From NCBI GenBank assembly GCA_023079485.1, contig CM041085.1, positions 35,325,121 to 35,389,120 on the forward strand: a stretch of DNA of 64,000 bases, read 5' to 3'. A program made the position numbers and the translations under genes. Positions 9,916 to 24,219 of this stretch are shown here, one piece after another (positions within the stretch are counted from its first letter, which is position 1; each line of letters begins with the position of its first letter). The notes below the pieces were generated by a model. It was not told where the DNA came from, made no database searches, and saw only the letters and a program-made list of their open reading frames with translations. This DNA is from Archilochus colubris. Its lineage: Eukaryota; Chordata; Aves; Apodiformes; Trochilidae.

Positions 9916-12109
9916 CTAACACTGTAATGCAGCATGGGCAGTAGTGTCTTCACCACCACATACTAAACATACAGTTATTTAATATTTTGCTTTTTGGGGT
10001 GTATCTGACCCACTATTTCCTCGAATGATTTGCTGCTTCTCATAATACTATTCACATGTTTTCCCTTCAAAAGGTGCCAATGATTTCCCACATTGCAGTC
10101 CTTAAAAGGTTTTCACTTGGAGCTCTTTAAAGAGAGGTTTCTTGGTCATTATCTGAATGACATTTTCAGGAAGTGATCTAGGCCTCTTAGACCTCCCTTT
10201 GAAGGTTCTGAGAGATTTATATAGTTCATACTACAAAACAAATGAGACTATCTAGACGTTATTTGAAGACAAACTGTCATCTTAGATAAACCCACAGTTC
10301 ATAGATAGAGAATGAAGCTTTCAAATCATTTAGACTATTATAACTAAAATTAAGGTTCTAAAAGACTACTGTAGTTCTTGGAATATTCCCCTTAGGTGCA
10401 TTTTCTAATTTAAACTTCTGTTAAAATTAGCAGCATTAACCTAATGTGATAATCTGGCTGGCCTCTTTTGAAACTATCAAATAAATCAGCATTATGGAAT
10501 TTGAACAAAGACTGAAAAGAGCTGATTGGAATACTACAGATTAAGGCAACAAGAACATCTGTACTGGGGCTGAGAATTCACAGCAGACAGGCTTCCATGG
10601 TACCAAGCACATTTATGGTTCTGCAGTTGTCACACGTCTGAAAAGTGATAAAGGAAGATCCTATTCCATTAACCAGATATATGCTTCAAATAAAATAATT
10701 GCCAAAGTAAAGAGCGTTTCCTCCCTTCCTGCACCTTCCTCTGTCAATAAGGAAGCTGAATAATTGCATAGTGATAAATGACTGAGAGACACTGTTCCTA
10801 GATATTCATAATGGCTAAGTGCTGTACTGATCATAAAATACTGTGATGCACTGCTATATGATTCTATCAATGGAAAAAAAGCAGGAAGACAATGTTAGTT
10901 CAGTCCAGAGAGTATCTACATGATACATTTATCCTTGATTTAAAATAAAAATAAGTATATTACAGTTATACTCAGTGGCTGATTAGTAATGCAAATTCTC
11001 AAACCACAAAGCTTCAGATTCGGTATATACTACTAACAAGACAGCGACAAGAAAGTTTAAAGTGTCATCAGGTTCAATATGTATCAGCATTCAAAATTCC
11101 AGTTTGCCTGCAAATACCTGCCATATGTGAAATGCAAAAGCAAAATCTCTTGTGAAACTTCCAGTTCTTCCAGGTTAATAATAAGTAGAAATTCTGTGAG
11201 GAAATGGCTTTCTCTATTTTACATTTACAATTTTCTTCATTCTTTGGCTCTTCTCATTATGGGAAAAAATAAAGAAATGAAAAAGAAAATAAAAATGAAA
11301 AAGGAAAGCTAGTGGGAGCAGAGTTCATCTATTTTAACATTTTTTTATATATAAAATAAAAATATAGAAATAACAGCCAAAAGAATAAATGAAAATTCAA
11401 CTTTATTATATTCACTGTTCTCCTGTCTAGTTTTATTTATATTTACATTGCTATTTGTCTTTTGAGGACAACAGTACTGAAGAAATATCCATATGGCTTG
11501 TGTTATATAGGACAGATACTTACGATGGTGTATTTCTAGTCTTAATTTCCATTCAGCTATCATAATACTTATTTCCCATCTATTGGAAAGTACAGGCTAC
11601 TATATCCCTTGTCTCTTGGAATGTTAATGTAACCACTGCTCCTAGATTCTGAGTCCTCTTTTGCCGTCATACCCTTTCCTTTCAGATTTCTCATTAAGCT
11701 TTTTCTTTTCCTTTTTTTATCCAATCTGGATTAAAAAACAGTTGCTCTATGCTATTTTTTTCCCCATTCTCTTGGTCTGCTTACTTATTCTCCCACTTTC
11801 TTTACTCCCTCAATTTGGGTCTCTTTTCGTCAGAATGTGAAGTGCCTGCCTGAGACTCTCCTGTGCAGGAGCCAGCATGGCAGCTTCCAGTTTTCACTGG
11901 CTGTTGCACACCACTGCAATAAATGGCATGACTGATGATGGTATTGGAAAGGAGATGGGTTTTCTTTTCATTAAAAAAAGTGTTAGACACTACAATGCAC
12001 CGTACAACTAAATGCTAATCTCCTTACTAAGTGTTTGGACAGTCATGGATATGTGTTGCATGAGAGCAACAAATGAGAATAAAAGAAAATTAGGAAAAAA
12101 ATGAGAAAA

Positions 12110-12131
12110 AGAGAGAGAGAGAGAGAGAGAA
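12110..12131. repeat. (GA)n microsatellite
   Basis: About eleven uninterrupted GA dinucleotides follow an A-rich lead-in. No flanking transposon is recognisable. Confidence 0.85.
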
Positions 12132-13221
12132 TACTGGGCTGCAGGGCTGCTGAAAGAATTTCATAAATGTTAAAGCTATCACTGCTCTAGGAAGGTATTT
12201 CACAGTGTTCTCTTCAAAGTGTCCCCCTGTTGCTAGCAAGAGAGAATACAAAGCAGAAGAGCTGAAGGTATCAGGTCAGGAGGACAAAAGTTCAAAGCAG
12301 AGCAGAACTATGTGACTCTGTATCAAGTATTTATGCATTTGAATGCCAGACACCAGTCCTGGTGCTGGTCGGTCAGGCTCTTATGAGTATTGCTGCAACT
12401 CACAATGGTACCTGACAGCTACTGCAGATTCTGAAAATCTGAAATAAACCTCAGGTTTTTGGCCACACTGATTTGGATTAGCAAAGTTCTAGCAATGTTC
12501 AACATATACAATAAAATTTCAGCAATCGGAAAAAATGACGAAGAACTGAGATACTTAATCAGTGCACTGAACTCTTGAAATATGAATGTTTATTTATCAT
12601 CTCTGTGATTTTAACTTAGATTCTAGACAGAATTAACAGCCTTTACTGAATCTGCCACGTCATCTCACAGAAGCATTCTATCTGAAATGAACAGCAAATG
12701 GTCGAGGAGTATGAGAGCTCTCATAAGGGTAAAACATGACCAAGAACAGGATTTGAAATGGGATTCTATATAAAGTGAGGCTTCTTAAATAAAAGTAAGA
12801 ATGAGTTTTACAAACTTGTGACTTTGTGGCATGTTTTGCTGATTGATCATTTCTATTTTGTACTTACACTTCTGTGAGCTAGATCCACGACAATCTTTTT
12901 ATCATGATATTACTCCCCTCAGTCATTCGCTTAAATTTACTAGATATAAATTTTACTAGATATAAAAGCCAAAAGCACATTACCTCCAAGAACTTTGGGA
13001 GGTTACATAATCTGAATCAATTTCATTACCATAAGTAAATGTCAAATGGCTGAAATACATTTTCGCTGATTAAACTGTCAAGGGCAAGAACATGCAGGAA
13101 GAGTGTGTCTTTGTTTTATTCCTCTTACAGTAAAAAAGGGGATAAAAGACTGAAAAAAAAAAGTATTTTATGAGTGAGCTTTACATAATTTAAAAAAAGT
13201 GAGATGCTTCTTCCCCCCAAC

Positions 13222-13249
13222 AAAAAAAAAAAAAAAAAAAAAAAAAAAA
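13222..13249. repeat. A28 homopolymer
   Basis: An uninterrupted run of 28 A residues preceded by TTCCCCCCAAC. No retroposed gene or SINE body is recognisable upstream, so I treat it as a simple homopolymer rather than a retrotransposon tail. Confidence 0.85.
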
Positions 13250-16200
13250 TGCAGTAGTCCACCAGAACTAAGTAATTCTGTTTGTGGAAAAATTATTTGA
13301 AAGCCTGGTTTTTTAAGTAGTCACGATATGAATCATGCTGCACTATCTTCAAACATTTGTTTCAAGTTTTTCTGCCTTCAGCATATAAAGAAAACACAGC
13401 TAGGAAAGTGGAAACATAATTATCTCAAATAAAATACAGAAAACGCCAATGTCTTCATCTGATGCTTGCACAGCAAATTCATACTCAGGATTTTCCAAGA
13501 ACTGTGTTCATAAATTATTCCTACTGCTTTAGCATTTGGAAGTCCTCTAGAAAGGTCTGGGTTTCACCTTTGATAGCAAAGGAGTCTGAATGACAGGTTT
13601 AGTTGTCAATGGCTGCTTTTCTTGGCTGAGGTCTCAACCAAAAGACAATTCTTCTGAAAACAGACACTCGGATCCCCAAGTTTAGTAACAAATGGCACCT
13701 TAAAAAATTTGGATTTCAAAACTTGTCACTTTCAAGGAACTAATCTTAATGTATGTTAAATAAAAAAACTCAACAACTTGTACATGAATGTAATTAAGTG
13801 TTAATATTAATTTTGAAGTTGATTATAGAAATCCAAAGACATGATTTCTAGTAGCAATATAGAACTTGTGACTTATATTTTTTTATACTGTATATGTGTA
13901 TCTCCCCAACCCTTATTTACTGTAGGCTTAGGTGCTTGAAAGTACAAGTATAATGAGTACTGTTCATTAGTGTCAAAAAACAAGTGTACTTTAGATATTT
14001 TCCTTATACATTATGCATGAGAAGGAGTGGACTGACAGAATGTCAGAAGTAAATGGACTGAACATAGGAGTTTAGTGTGACATAAAGGAGATGCAGCCCT
14101 TCAAACTGGAAGTATTACTAGCTTGCACATTTTCTTAATCAAAATTTCTTAAGGCAAAGTATAGCTACATTAAGTCAACAAACACAGTTAATTAGGGCTA
14201 TTTCAATAAGACTAACTCTGAGCTAAGCCTTAAGTAAGGTTGTTTCGAAAAGAAACCTCTTGGTATAAACTCAGTCCTTAATGTTAGTGGGTGAGAAACT
14301 AAAAAAGGCTCAAACTGTGCAGATTTGGAACACCAGTGACCAATTTTTGATTACTTCCTCTTTGTATTGACAAGGACAGGACTAGCAAGCAGTTCTCAGT
14401 ACGAGCAGCAGAGGAAGGTATAATGCCATGCTACGGGGAAAAATGATGTGGCTTCTGAATGACAGGAGTGGCAGCTCTCACTTGTGATCTTGGCCGCAGG
14501 GCAGCTCACTGAAGACACTGAGGAAATTATCAAAGATGCTCCCCAACAACTGCTTTCATAGCTGTGCTGCCTGTGATCAGGCACCTTTCCTGTCCCAGCT
14601 ACACAGCTTCCTGATCACAGAAAATTTGAACTGGTTTTACTTGATGAGCAAAGTGGCTTCATATAACTCTCAGCAGGTTAGAAGGAGCCGCGTGCCATTC
14701 CTGCATGAACTTTGCTTTGGGCTGTTCAACATGACTGAAGTTGGATTTGCTTTCTTTATTAGACTAACATGGGCAGTGAATTACTTTTCAGTTAGTACCA
14801 TATGATGTAGCTGCATTGATTTTACAGATGTGTCTTCAAGGTCATTTCCCAGTTTGTGTTTGCAATCTATATTTTGCTTCCTGTTTTATTATTCATCTCG
14901 TGCTTGATCCCCACCGTGCACTTGTATATCTGGTAACAACTGTGCATGATATAAGGCTCAACGAGTTTTTAACTGCAGCATGAAATACTGGCCCCATGGA
15001 AACTGATGTATCACCTCCCCAATCTACTACCTGCCTCGAGCAGCTAACAAGGGTGAAAACCAAAACAAAATCCTCTCTGTATTAGGCCTGTCCTATAACA
15101 TTGGACATGAGAGGAAAGAGAAAGCTTCCATCTCTACCACAGTTAAAAAAAAAAACAAACAAAAAGAAAAAAAAAGGAAACCAGCTATATTTGAACTGAT
15201 AGAGTCATCTGAAAATGGGTATATAGGTAAATGAAGACATTTACAGGAGTGAACAGGAATATATGCAAAATAAGAAAAAAGGAGAATTTTTTTCTTTTTG
15301 AGCAAATGCAGCTTGGGCATTTGCTCATTATCTCTTGGCTGATCTCACTGACTCAGCCTTTAACAACCTTTGTGACCATCCCTATAACTTCTCCTGTTCC
15401 CCCCATACACCATCTTTCTGTTTGGGGATATGTGAGGGGACAGAAGTGTCAAAAGCAAAGGAGTGAAGGTGAGCATGATGAAGGGAGGAGGAAAGGTATT
15501 TTAATTTATTTTTTTTTCCCCACTAATATATTTTAATTGGTATTTGCCCAAAGTTGAGTCTCTTTTGTCCACAATAGTAACTGGTAAGCATTCTTTCTAT
15601 CTTTCTCATCCTCTTTTCTCCTACTTTTTGACAAGGGGAGGGCTGTAAGCAGCTGGGTGAAAATTTGGCTATTAGTCAAAGATAACAGAACAGTTATTAG
15701 CCTGATCAAGTGTGGCATCAAATCTGAACTTGCAAATCCTACGGGATATTCATCAACTCTGTGACAAGAAATGCAGATATCTCCAATACAGTCTGCAGCT
15801 TAGTCTGCCATACTTCCAATATTTGGGACATTATAAGGGCCTAGTGCCTCAGATACTAGGAGGCTAACTGTACAATGAAGAAAAGAAATGGGAAATGCAC
15901 ATGCAATCCCACAGACGTATATTTTCTCACCCTTATACTGTTCTCTGAGTCAGTGGACTATAAATTATTACAGATTATGACCCTCTTCACAATTATTACA
16001 GAATATTATTAGATTTCTGTGCTTATTTTACAAATACAAACCAAAATGTTGATTTCTCAAGAGCATTAAGGAATTTCTTAAAGAAATAACTGGGAAATAA
16101 GTCTTTTTCAAAATTGTGATCAGAGCAATAAAAAAAATTAGCCATCCTTTCCATTAACTAACCAACTAACATAATAGTTATCATTATTGCCACTGACCAT

Positions 16201-16449
16201 TGGTAAAGGCATATTTACTAAAAAACGTTCACCAAGGCAAAGCCTGACATAATCCTGTCAAGAAATGAATGGTTTCATTGCTTAAAACTTGAAGTGGATT
16301 AGAAAACAGAGTTGCAATTTTAAAGAGAGAAAAAAAGGTAACACAAGTTCTAACTCCAAGGATTGAGATGGACTTTAAAGGCAACAAGGATGGGAACACA
16401 TTTATCTCTTGAAGATTAGTTTAAATATCTATAGGGAGAGTAATGACTT

Positions 16450-16616
16450 GGAATGGACTGCCCAGGGAAGTGGTGGAGTCACAATCCCTGGAGGTGCTAA
16501 AGGACAGGCTGGATGTGATACTTAGTGCCATGGTCAAGCTGATGTGGTGGTGTTAGGTCATAGGCTGGACTTGATGATCAAGAAGTCTTTTCCAGCCCCA
16601 ATAATTCTGCGATGAG
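16450..16616 (+). mobile_element. CR1 LINE 3' end, plus orientation
   Basis: The segment contains the typical CR1 3' landmarks in order: GGACTGCCCAGGGAAGTGG, a CCCTGGAGG motif, GGCTGGATGTG, GGACTTGATGATC, TTTTCCAGCCCCA and a terminal AATTCTGCGATG. Only the C-terminal end of ORF2 and the 3' untranslated tail remain, a strong 5' truncation as is usual for CR1 copies. It is noticeably diverged from the copies at 46 and 62 kb and probably belongs to a different or older subfamily. It is non-coding. Confidence 0.82.
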
Positions 16617-19600
16617 ACATTCCATATAGGTGGAATTCATGACAAGTTAAAAATAAGTAGCAAGTATTCATCAGAGTGCTTCACTTTTTTGTTGTTCAAG
16701 AAATTAATATAAGATTGCAAATATGTCTGAAAATGATGGAAGCTACTTAGTTTCTGAAAGATAATTTCATAATGCCATAGATATCTGCATAAGCCATACA
16801 TCAGAGAACTGGGGTAGAAATAAAAATAGGTTAAAAAAACCTTGTTACAAAGTACTGTTGCTGAAAAGACTGATTAAAGAAAAACAGAAAATATGACCCA
16901 AGGATAGTTTTTTTGTACAGTATTAATTCAGCTTTTAAAATTTTTTGCAATGGAAAGTTAACAAAGAAAGTAAGAAACCATTTTAGTTTGAACAACTTGC
17001 ATTTTAACAACTTTAGCCTCTTTTCTGCTTCTCAAAAACAGTCAAGGAAAACACAAAAATTGACATAAAAGTCTGAATGACTTTATGGGACATTATAATT
17101 GTATACTATTATGAAGAAATATATTGGAATGGCCATAGAGACATTTGCTGATGATGCAGAAGTCATTTTATACTCAGCAATGCTGAAAAAACAGATGTGA
17201 TTATTAGTGCCAATTATATAATATTGTTATGAAATGAAAGAACTGACTTGACTGTCTAACAATTTTACTTTTTCAGTTGTTGAATAAGAAAAACAGACTG
17301 TACCATTTAAATTAATTTAGACTCAACTAAGCACTTTCAAAGGTCTTCATTTCAAATCTTAAGGAAACCTCTGACCTCTTCGCAACACAGCAGCTTTCTT
17401 GTGATATATTAAAAAACTGTCAGACTTACCCAGATTATCATCCCTGAATTCAAATGCAGGCTGGTGTTCAGTATTAAGTGACAACTGTACTTTTGTTTAG
17501 TAATCTATATTTTAGTAAAGCCCTACTGTTGGAATATGATATTGGGGTGCAATATCATATCTTACTAAGCAAAGCAAAACTGCATCAGACTTTGTATCTT
17601 TTTGTTTAACTCCATATTCATATTTTTATACAGAGAATAATATGAAGTATCTTATGCCCAATTCTTGTATTCTGTTTAATTGTACTATAACAGAATATTT
17701 TAGGAGCCCAACAGCTCCTATTTTAGCATGACACAGCTGTAAGAAAATTCTAGCTACGAAGACAGGCATATAGTCATGAAGTCCTTATAAACTATATCCG
17801 GGCTTGTTTTGAACATGACTCTTCTTCTGACTGCTGAGTGACTTTCTAAGTAGCTCAAATATAGGGTGAGGAATACTTGGTATAATAACACGGAAGACAG
17901 CATTTTTACCTCAGGAGAAATTCCCTGCAGGGCTGTTGCCCAGTGCAGAAGTGTTACCTTTTCACACGGAACCTGAGAATTCAGCCTATTCGGGATGCAA
18001 CTCCAGATGACAGAAATATATTCCATGCTCAGAATAATATGACACTTACAACATTGCTGCTGGAAAAGCTTTTTAATTGTGTGGCAAAACTCAAACTTAC
18101 CAGTGTTTTTATACTAATTGAAAGAGGGCAATGACATGATTCAGTCCAGCAGCAAAAAGAAAGGACCTGTGGACAACTTATGGATGTAAACACAGTAATT
18201 GGACTTGAGGGAAAACCCTGTATGCTGAATAGTTACCATGATTAGCCAAGCCATATGTTCACAAAAGATCTCACTGCTCACCCAAAATATTTAATGGACT
18301 CCCCTGACAATGCCCCTTGTTAGTACTCTCTAGGATTCAGACATGAGGAGAGGGATCATGGACACATGCACTTTACTACCACAGTAATTGAAGAGAAAGA
18401 TATAACCTCAGAGATTTCAAAAAAGTCTGCACCTCCCAGGATAAATGGAGAACATGAACATCAATTTCTGCAGAATCAGAGTTGCATTTTGTGTTACATC
18501 TTTACACAATCATTTAGCTGCAAGCTTTTTTGACAAAAAAGGTAAGCCGAATGACATTAAAAGATTGACCACTTATGATGGATAGTATGTGACTATGGAT
18601 AACTTTGTCAAAAACCTTAAACAGAAGATGAGGAATACTCCACCAGATATAAGAAGGTACAACATATCTAACAACAGCAGCACACAATGCTGTCTCAGCA
18701 GTGGAAGCATGCGATTTTGAGAAAAAAAAGTTTTTCCTCCTTAAAAAAACCCCAAACAACCCTCTGAGACCACTAGAAGGAAGAGCTTTATCCTTATTGA
18801 AAACAATACAAGATGATTTACAGAGGATCTATGTCCACTCCTAAGGCAGATTTTCTGTCAACCAGTGTGTTTGCTGATCAAGATTCCCCCACACTAAGAG
18901 GAACATGTCATCAGTAGATGAAATGAATGTTTCATCAGAGAAAACAGTACAAAAACATTACCTTATTGAATGACAGAGTTCCTGACAGGCAAAAATAAGT
19001 TTAATAATTAAAGACCTCAAAAACTGCCAGTAGAAAAATGAATAAAATGGATAGGAGTTTAACTTCAGGATGCAGAAGTGAAACAGCACCTTAATGAAAT
19101 TTGAGAAAACCAGTAAAAGCCTAAAGTTCTTTAACTCCAGGGAACAATAAAGAATTTCTAGAGGTTTTGTGACAATGGAACAAGGACCTTTTATTGCCTA
19201 AAAACTGTTACTTCCTGGGCCTGTGGTTGAGCTCATCTACAGCTTGATTCCTCTGTTCATTATTGCCAGGTGCATGGATTCAGGAAGGAAGGGAAGTGAA
19301 ACAAACAGGAACATCAGTCTCCTAACAGCAAAATAAAAAAATGCACCCTCAACATCCAAGAGGAAGCCTGATTCTGGGATAGAATTTTGGTGTCTTTCTA
19401 ATGATTCTTGAAGCAAAAAGAAAATAGCCTTAGAGAGTTCAGTTTTGATACTGTAAATGTCAAGCACTGACAGTAAACAATCAGTATTTCACACTTAAAC
19501 TCAGCAAATCTAAGGCATTTAGAATTACATTGACACAGTTTATAAGTTGATGAAAAGAGCTGTTCTCTTTAAGTCAAGTACAAAGGACAATCTTAGACTT

Positions 19601-22600
19601 TCCAATATTAGATATAACACAAAGAAACAACTTGACAGCATCTTGCAAGGTCAAAAGCTACAACTAAATCTCTCTTCTGGAGGACTGTAATATCTCATTA
19701 AGGTAATCTTATGCATGCTAGTTTTCTAATAGAGAGAGTTAACTTTTCAGGGTCTAAGGCTGCTCTCTACCCTCTGTTTTTTTCTGCAGCCAGAAAAATC
19801 TGCTATGGAGCCCTTTTCCCTGCAAAGTAACTCTTACCAGTTCTTCTACAATAGAGATGCAAACATGACTCACTCCTGAGAGTGGCAAATGAAGAAGAGA
19901 AGTAGGTTCAGAAGGTGACAATGCCTAAACCCCACAGAACTTTCCTTCTGTTTCACATGATAGAGAACCTAATTTGGTCAAAAAATGTCAGTCTCACCAG
20001 AGGCTACTTATGGTATACAGGAGTTTTTAAGAAGTGAACAATACTTTGTTCCTTTCCGATATGTCTTCAGCAGGTTTGTCTCTCTGTAGTCTGTCACTGC
20101 TGTATCCATTCCAAGAAAGCAGCAGCAACTAAAACAGTTTCTGAATTTTGCAGACTCTTACAGGGAAAATTATACAGACAGCAGAATATTTGTCTCTATG
20201 TCAATCAAGTGCCTCAATCTGAAAGAAAGGAGTTAGTCTTTGCTGATGATACCTTCTGGCATCCCTCACACTTGTTACTAAGAACGTCCTCTAAGAACCA
20301 CAGCTGTGATGACCAGTTGCAGCTATTTGGGGATCTTGGAAAACACTTGCAATTGCAACTATAAAAATAATAGCAGAGCTGTTTACTAAATTCCTGCTGT
20401 AGAAACCCCACAGAAGACAGTAACTGAGCAAGGAGTTTATGGAGTAACAATCCAAGAGCACCTCATACTGTGCAGCTCAAAACTGCAGCACAGCTGCAGA
20501 AAACTTCCCTGCCTCATAGGAAGAAGTGAGTGAAGCCTTAGTTTCCTTTTTCTTTTCAGCAAATGCAGCAGCTTCCAAAGAGGAAGAACTACAAGAGATT
20601 TAATATCTGATCCTGGAATTCAGGATTTTCTTCCTTCTCACCTAGACATTCTTCCACTGCCCATCTTCTCTCAAAATTGCATTGTGTCAGATAAAACATG
20701 CTGGAATTAAAAGCCCTGCACTAACAGCCAAGAAAAATTTAGAAGCTGAATAATGGTGGAGGTTCAGGGCCGTATGTTATCCAGAAGATTATTCAAGGGG
20801 AATCATCAAAGAGAAAGCTAATCTCTTTAAAAGCTCCAGGAATTACTAATAGGTAGCATGTGCCACTATATGAATTACTACAGTTCCTACTGGTAATTAA
20901 AGGTAGGCTTTCCTGGAAAAAATAATCTGGAGCTTCAAGGCTAGTGACAATATAGACGAGAACTCCCTTTTTAGTATTGCTACACTGAGAAGAGGTGCAT
21001 GGAGTTGTCATGTGTCAGAAAGGGACATTTCATGAGAATAAAAATTCACAGGACAACCTGAATGAAACAAGGTCATGGTGCACAGTAAAAGGGCATATTT
21101 AGAACTTTGTCTGTAGCACCGTCAAAGATGGGCCACCAGTGGTTGTGCTGGTCTATAAGGAATACAGGTAGGCTCTCAAGGAAGCTATAAGTGGGTTTAA
21201 AAAATAATGAAAAGTTGGAAGATATACTGTGTAGGCAGATACATCACTATTTCCACTCAGCAAGACACTGGAAGAAAGAAAGAAGAAACAGTAAAGTATA
21301 ATCTGAAAAGCACACTACTTGATGTTTTTCCTTACTGTCTAAGAGCACTTTGAGACTAGACTAGTTAGAAACTAGAATTGTTAAATCAACACCCAAGACA
21401 ATGCTGACTTTTTGCAGTTATACCACAAAGCATAGCATAAAGTCTCATGAGGCATGCAGCACAGGGGCAGAGAACCATAGCATTCCTGATACAAATGACA
21501 AATGCTTTTTAAAAAAAATGCACAAAGTTGTACTCTTTGGATGAAGCCACAGAAGTTAAAATGCCTTAAGCATACGATTACTAACTAGGCACTTCTTGCA
21601 CAATTGATATAGATCATATAGGGATTCACACAAAGCCTGCAATATTATTCAAACATACTCTAAGATAAAGTCCAATAAAGGAATATGATCAAAACTCGAA
21701 AATTAAAAGTTAAGAACTCATTTCAAAGCAGATTGGAGAGCTCATTCTTACTAATTATTAACGAATTATTTTGTTATATGTTGCACTGGTTGTTTTCAAG
21801 CATTTTGATAAAACAGGAATTTACAGTGTTTTAATACCTTCCTTTGGTCCTTGACTGGTCCACTTGGTTAAAACTCAAAAATCTTTTCTAAACATTAGGG
21901 CCTACAGAATTACTGAAGTTTTCTCCCTCTTTTTAATTTTTTTTTAATTTTTTTGTTTTAACAAAGGGAATGCAATAGATTAGCTAATGTAGGGTAAATG
22001 ACATCTGCTGTTGATCTTTATTTGTTATTGCAAATACCATTTTTTCAGTTAGTTCTGATGAATTTTACCAACAATCAGTTAGCAGTTAACAAAACTAACT
22101 TATATACAAAAAAAAGGAAGTGACTCGAGATGACAATGAAAGCCAAAAAAGACAATCCAAGCAACGAAATCTACCCCTCTCTTGAGAGTTAACCACTTCA
22201 GTTTATAACATTGAATATGGATGTGGGAGGACTGGAGAGCATGATGATAAAAGAAGTGCCAGCAGCAAATAGGTTTTCCCTTAAGTCAGTATAGATATGA
22301 AAAGTTTTTCAAATGCTTGAAATGCTGATACAGACATTCTTTTTATAATTTCAAGTAACAGATATTAACTTCTAGATGAAGGACTTGCTTAATGCTTTTA
22401 ATCTTTTAACCTCAGCAAAAAACCCCACCTCTGTTTATTTAGTCGAATATTAAGCACATTTTGTCATGGAAATGTCTCTTGAAAACTTTGTATGTATTGA
22501 GCCTATCTTCTGTCTCATGCTTTTAGCCTTCTGTTTTTTGTGTGTTTGGTTGTGGTTTTTTTTTTTGATTGCTTTTGGTTTTGCTTTTTTTAAAGCAGAC

Positions 22601-23677
22601 TTAGCATACAAAAAGCATGATTTAATTGAGCAATAAAGATCCCAGTATTTTAATGCATCTAAGGAACTTAATATGCTCTGTAGCTCTCTCAAATAAAATT
22701 ATTTCAATGAGGTTTTGCTTTTCCCCCTCCCTCACTGTTTACTTAACCTTTTATTATCAGTGTGATGCTCATGATGGCTGAAGAAATGACAGCATGGAAG
22801 CGTCGAATCCTCCACATATGCACCAGCTAAGAATAGCTCAAGGGGAAACAATCCAGTCATTCCATCAGTATATATCCACATCCCCTCTGACCTATCTGTG
22901 ACATCTCTTCTAATGGACAAAATGAGCGGTCAGCTTTCATGGTCAGTCAATTTTTTGCCTTCACGTTAACTTCCAGCTGTGCAAAACTGTGCATGGTAGT
23001 TCTAAGATGCTCTTGCCAACATAACTGTCTTCAGACACTTCAGCAGGATTTGAGGAAGAGTTCTCAAACCTGCACAGACAGGTACTGAGAATCAATATTT
23101 CCAGTAGTTCCTCAGGGAAAAGGTTAGATGAGAAATTCTCTTGAAGAGATAATAAAGGCCTACACAAATAAACAAACATTGGCCTGACAATGTGCATCTA
23201 GTAAGATGTAATTTACATTTCAAGCTTTGATTCAGATGTCTGCATTAGTTACAAGGCATAATCCTTTACACTTAATTTCAAATCTCTGCCATAGACTCTT
23301 TCAGCACTGTTCCTAGTGTGACATTATGTCCTGAAGCAAAAATCAAAGCTACCATGGAATTTATGACTCTTTTGGAAATTATCCACAGTAGTCCAGAGCA
23401 TGCCTTAATTTCCAGAAATATGGAAATATATTTAATAGATTTCCTCTTTTATTTTCCATTAAAAACACAATGTTATTTTGCTTAATGTATGCACAAAGCA
23501 TATCTGCAACAGTAATATTCTTTAAAAGAGAGACTGAAAAACTGTTCTATAAATCTATCCATTTGAAAGAAAGAGGTTCTTCTGTCACTGTAGTGCTATA
23601 AAACACAGACATTATTTTTAAGTGCTTGTACTGAGATTTTGAAGTGTTTGTACCGGGATGTAGATGCTATTTTAAAG
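16617..23677. other. Gene-free AT-rich stretch
   Basis: No exon, RNA gene or assignable mobile element was found. A perfect 10-bp inverted repeat with a 7-nt loop lies at 17534-17560. T-rich low-complexity sequence occurs near 21930-21960 and 22540-22590. All open frames are below 95 codons and show no domain. Confidence 0.65.
17534..17560. repeat. Short perfect hairpin (10-bp stem, 7-nt loop)
   Basis: ATATGATATT at 17534-17543 and its exact reverse complement AATATCATAT at 17551-17560 enclose GGGGTGC. The stem is all A/T except one G-C pair, so it is thermodynamically weak. No known RNA gene matches it. Confidence 0.6.
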
Positions 23678-24219
23678 TGTCTGGCTGTTATGCATTTAAC
23701 TTTCTTCAGAGCAGCCCATTTGGTTCTGGGTTTTGGATTTGAGAGTATAAAACATCAGTCTTTTGGCTTTTGCTGAGCAGTGCTTGCATGGCAGCAAGAT
23801 TTTTTCATTTTCACACTTTGCACCCAGTCAGTAGGCTGGGGCTTGGTTAGATGTTAGGAAGGGACACAGCCAGGACAGGTGATTTGAATTGACCAAAGAT
23901 ATAATTCATATCAAATGATACCACGCTCAGTAATAAAAGCTTAGGGAAAAAAGGATGAGGAAGTGGGGATGTTAACAGTATTTCTGGTTTTTAAGTAACT
24001 GATTTGTGTGATGAATCCCCACTTCCCAGTAAATGGTTAATCTGTCTGCTGATGGGAGGCAGTGAGTGAATTCCTTATTGTATTTTGCTTAACTGTCTTT
24101 ATCTCACTTTTTGAGTTTTCTTGCTTTTGCTTTTCCTATTCTGCCTCCTGTCCTACTCAGGGGAGAGGGGAGTGAGTGAGCAGCCAGGTGAGTGCTGAGT
24201 GGGTGTTGTTTTAGCCACA
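23678..24219 (+). mobile_element. Solo ERV LTR, plus orientation, diverged
   Basis: The order of motifs matches an ERV LTR that I recall as common in passerine genomes. They are: GGCTG...TTTAACTTTCTTCA near the 5' end, GTTTTGGATTTG, TTTTGCTGAGCAGTGCTTGC (23769-23788), GGGACACAGCCAGGACAG (23862-23879), a TATA-like TAATAAAAG near 23930, an ACTGTCTTTATCTCA R/U5 segment (24091-24105), and a GTGAGTGAGCAGC-type U5 end at 24170. Ends are approximate (TGTCTGG... to ...GCCACA) and no clear target duplication remains. No internal retroviral coding region adjoins it, so it is probably a solo LTR left by LTR-LTR recombination. Family and class are not assigned. Confidence 0.72.

Larger units (their letters stand above)
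9916..16449. other. Gene-free AT-rich stretch
   Basis: No gene or family-assignable transposon was seen. It holds simple repeats: (GA)n at about 12110-12131, a 16-bp tandem duplication (TTTACTAGATATAAA core) at 12936-12967, a 28-base A run at 13222-13249, and an A-rich interrupted tract near 15145-15177. The block around 14400-14720 is somewhat richer in G and C and has short open frames on both strands without recognisable motifs. Confidence 0.65.

Noticed and set aside
9599..9919. 106-codon plus-strand frame with several Cys and His residues
   Set aside because: It runs through a degenerate tandem repeat, so spacing of Cys/His follows the repeat; no zinc-finger consensus is present.
13222..13249. 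A28 run as the tail of a processed pseudogene
   Set aside because: No coding or transcript-like sequence precedes it, no flanking duplication was found, and processed pseudogenes are rare in birds.
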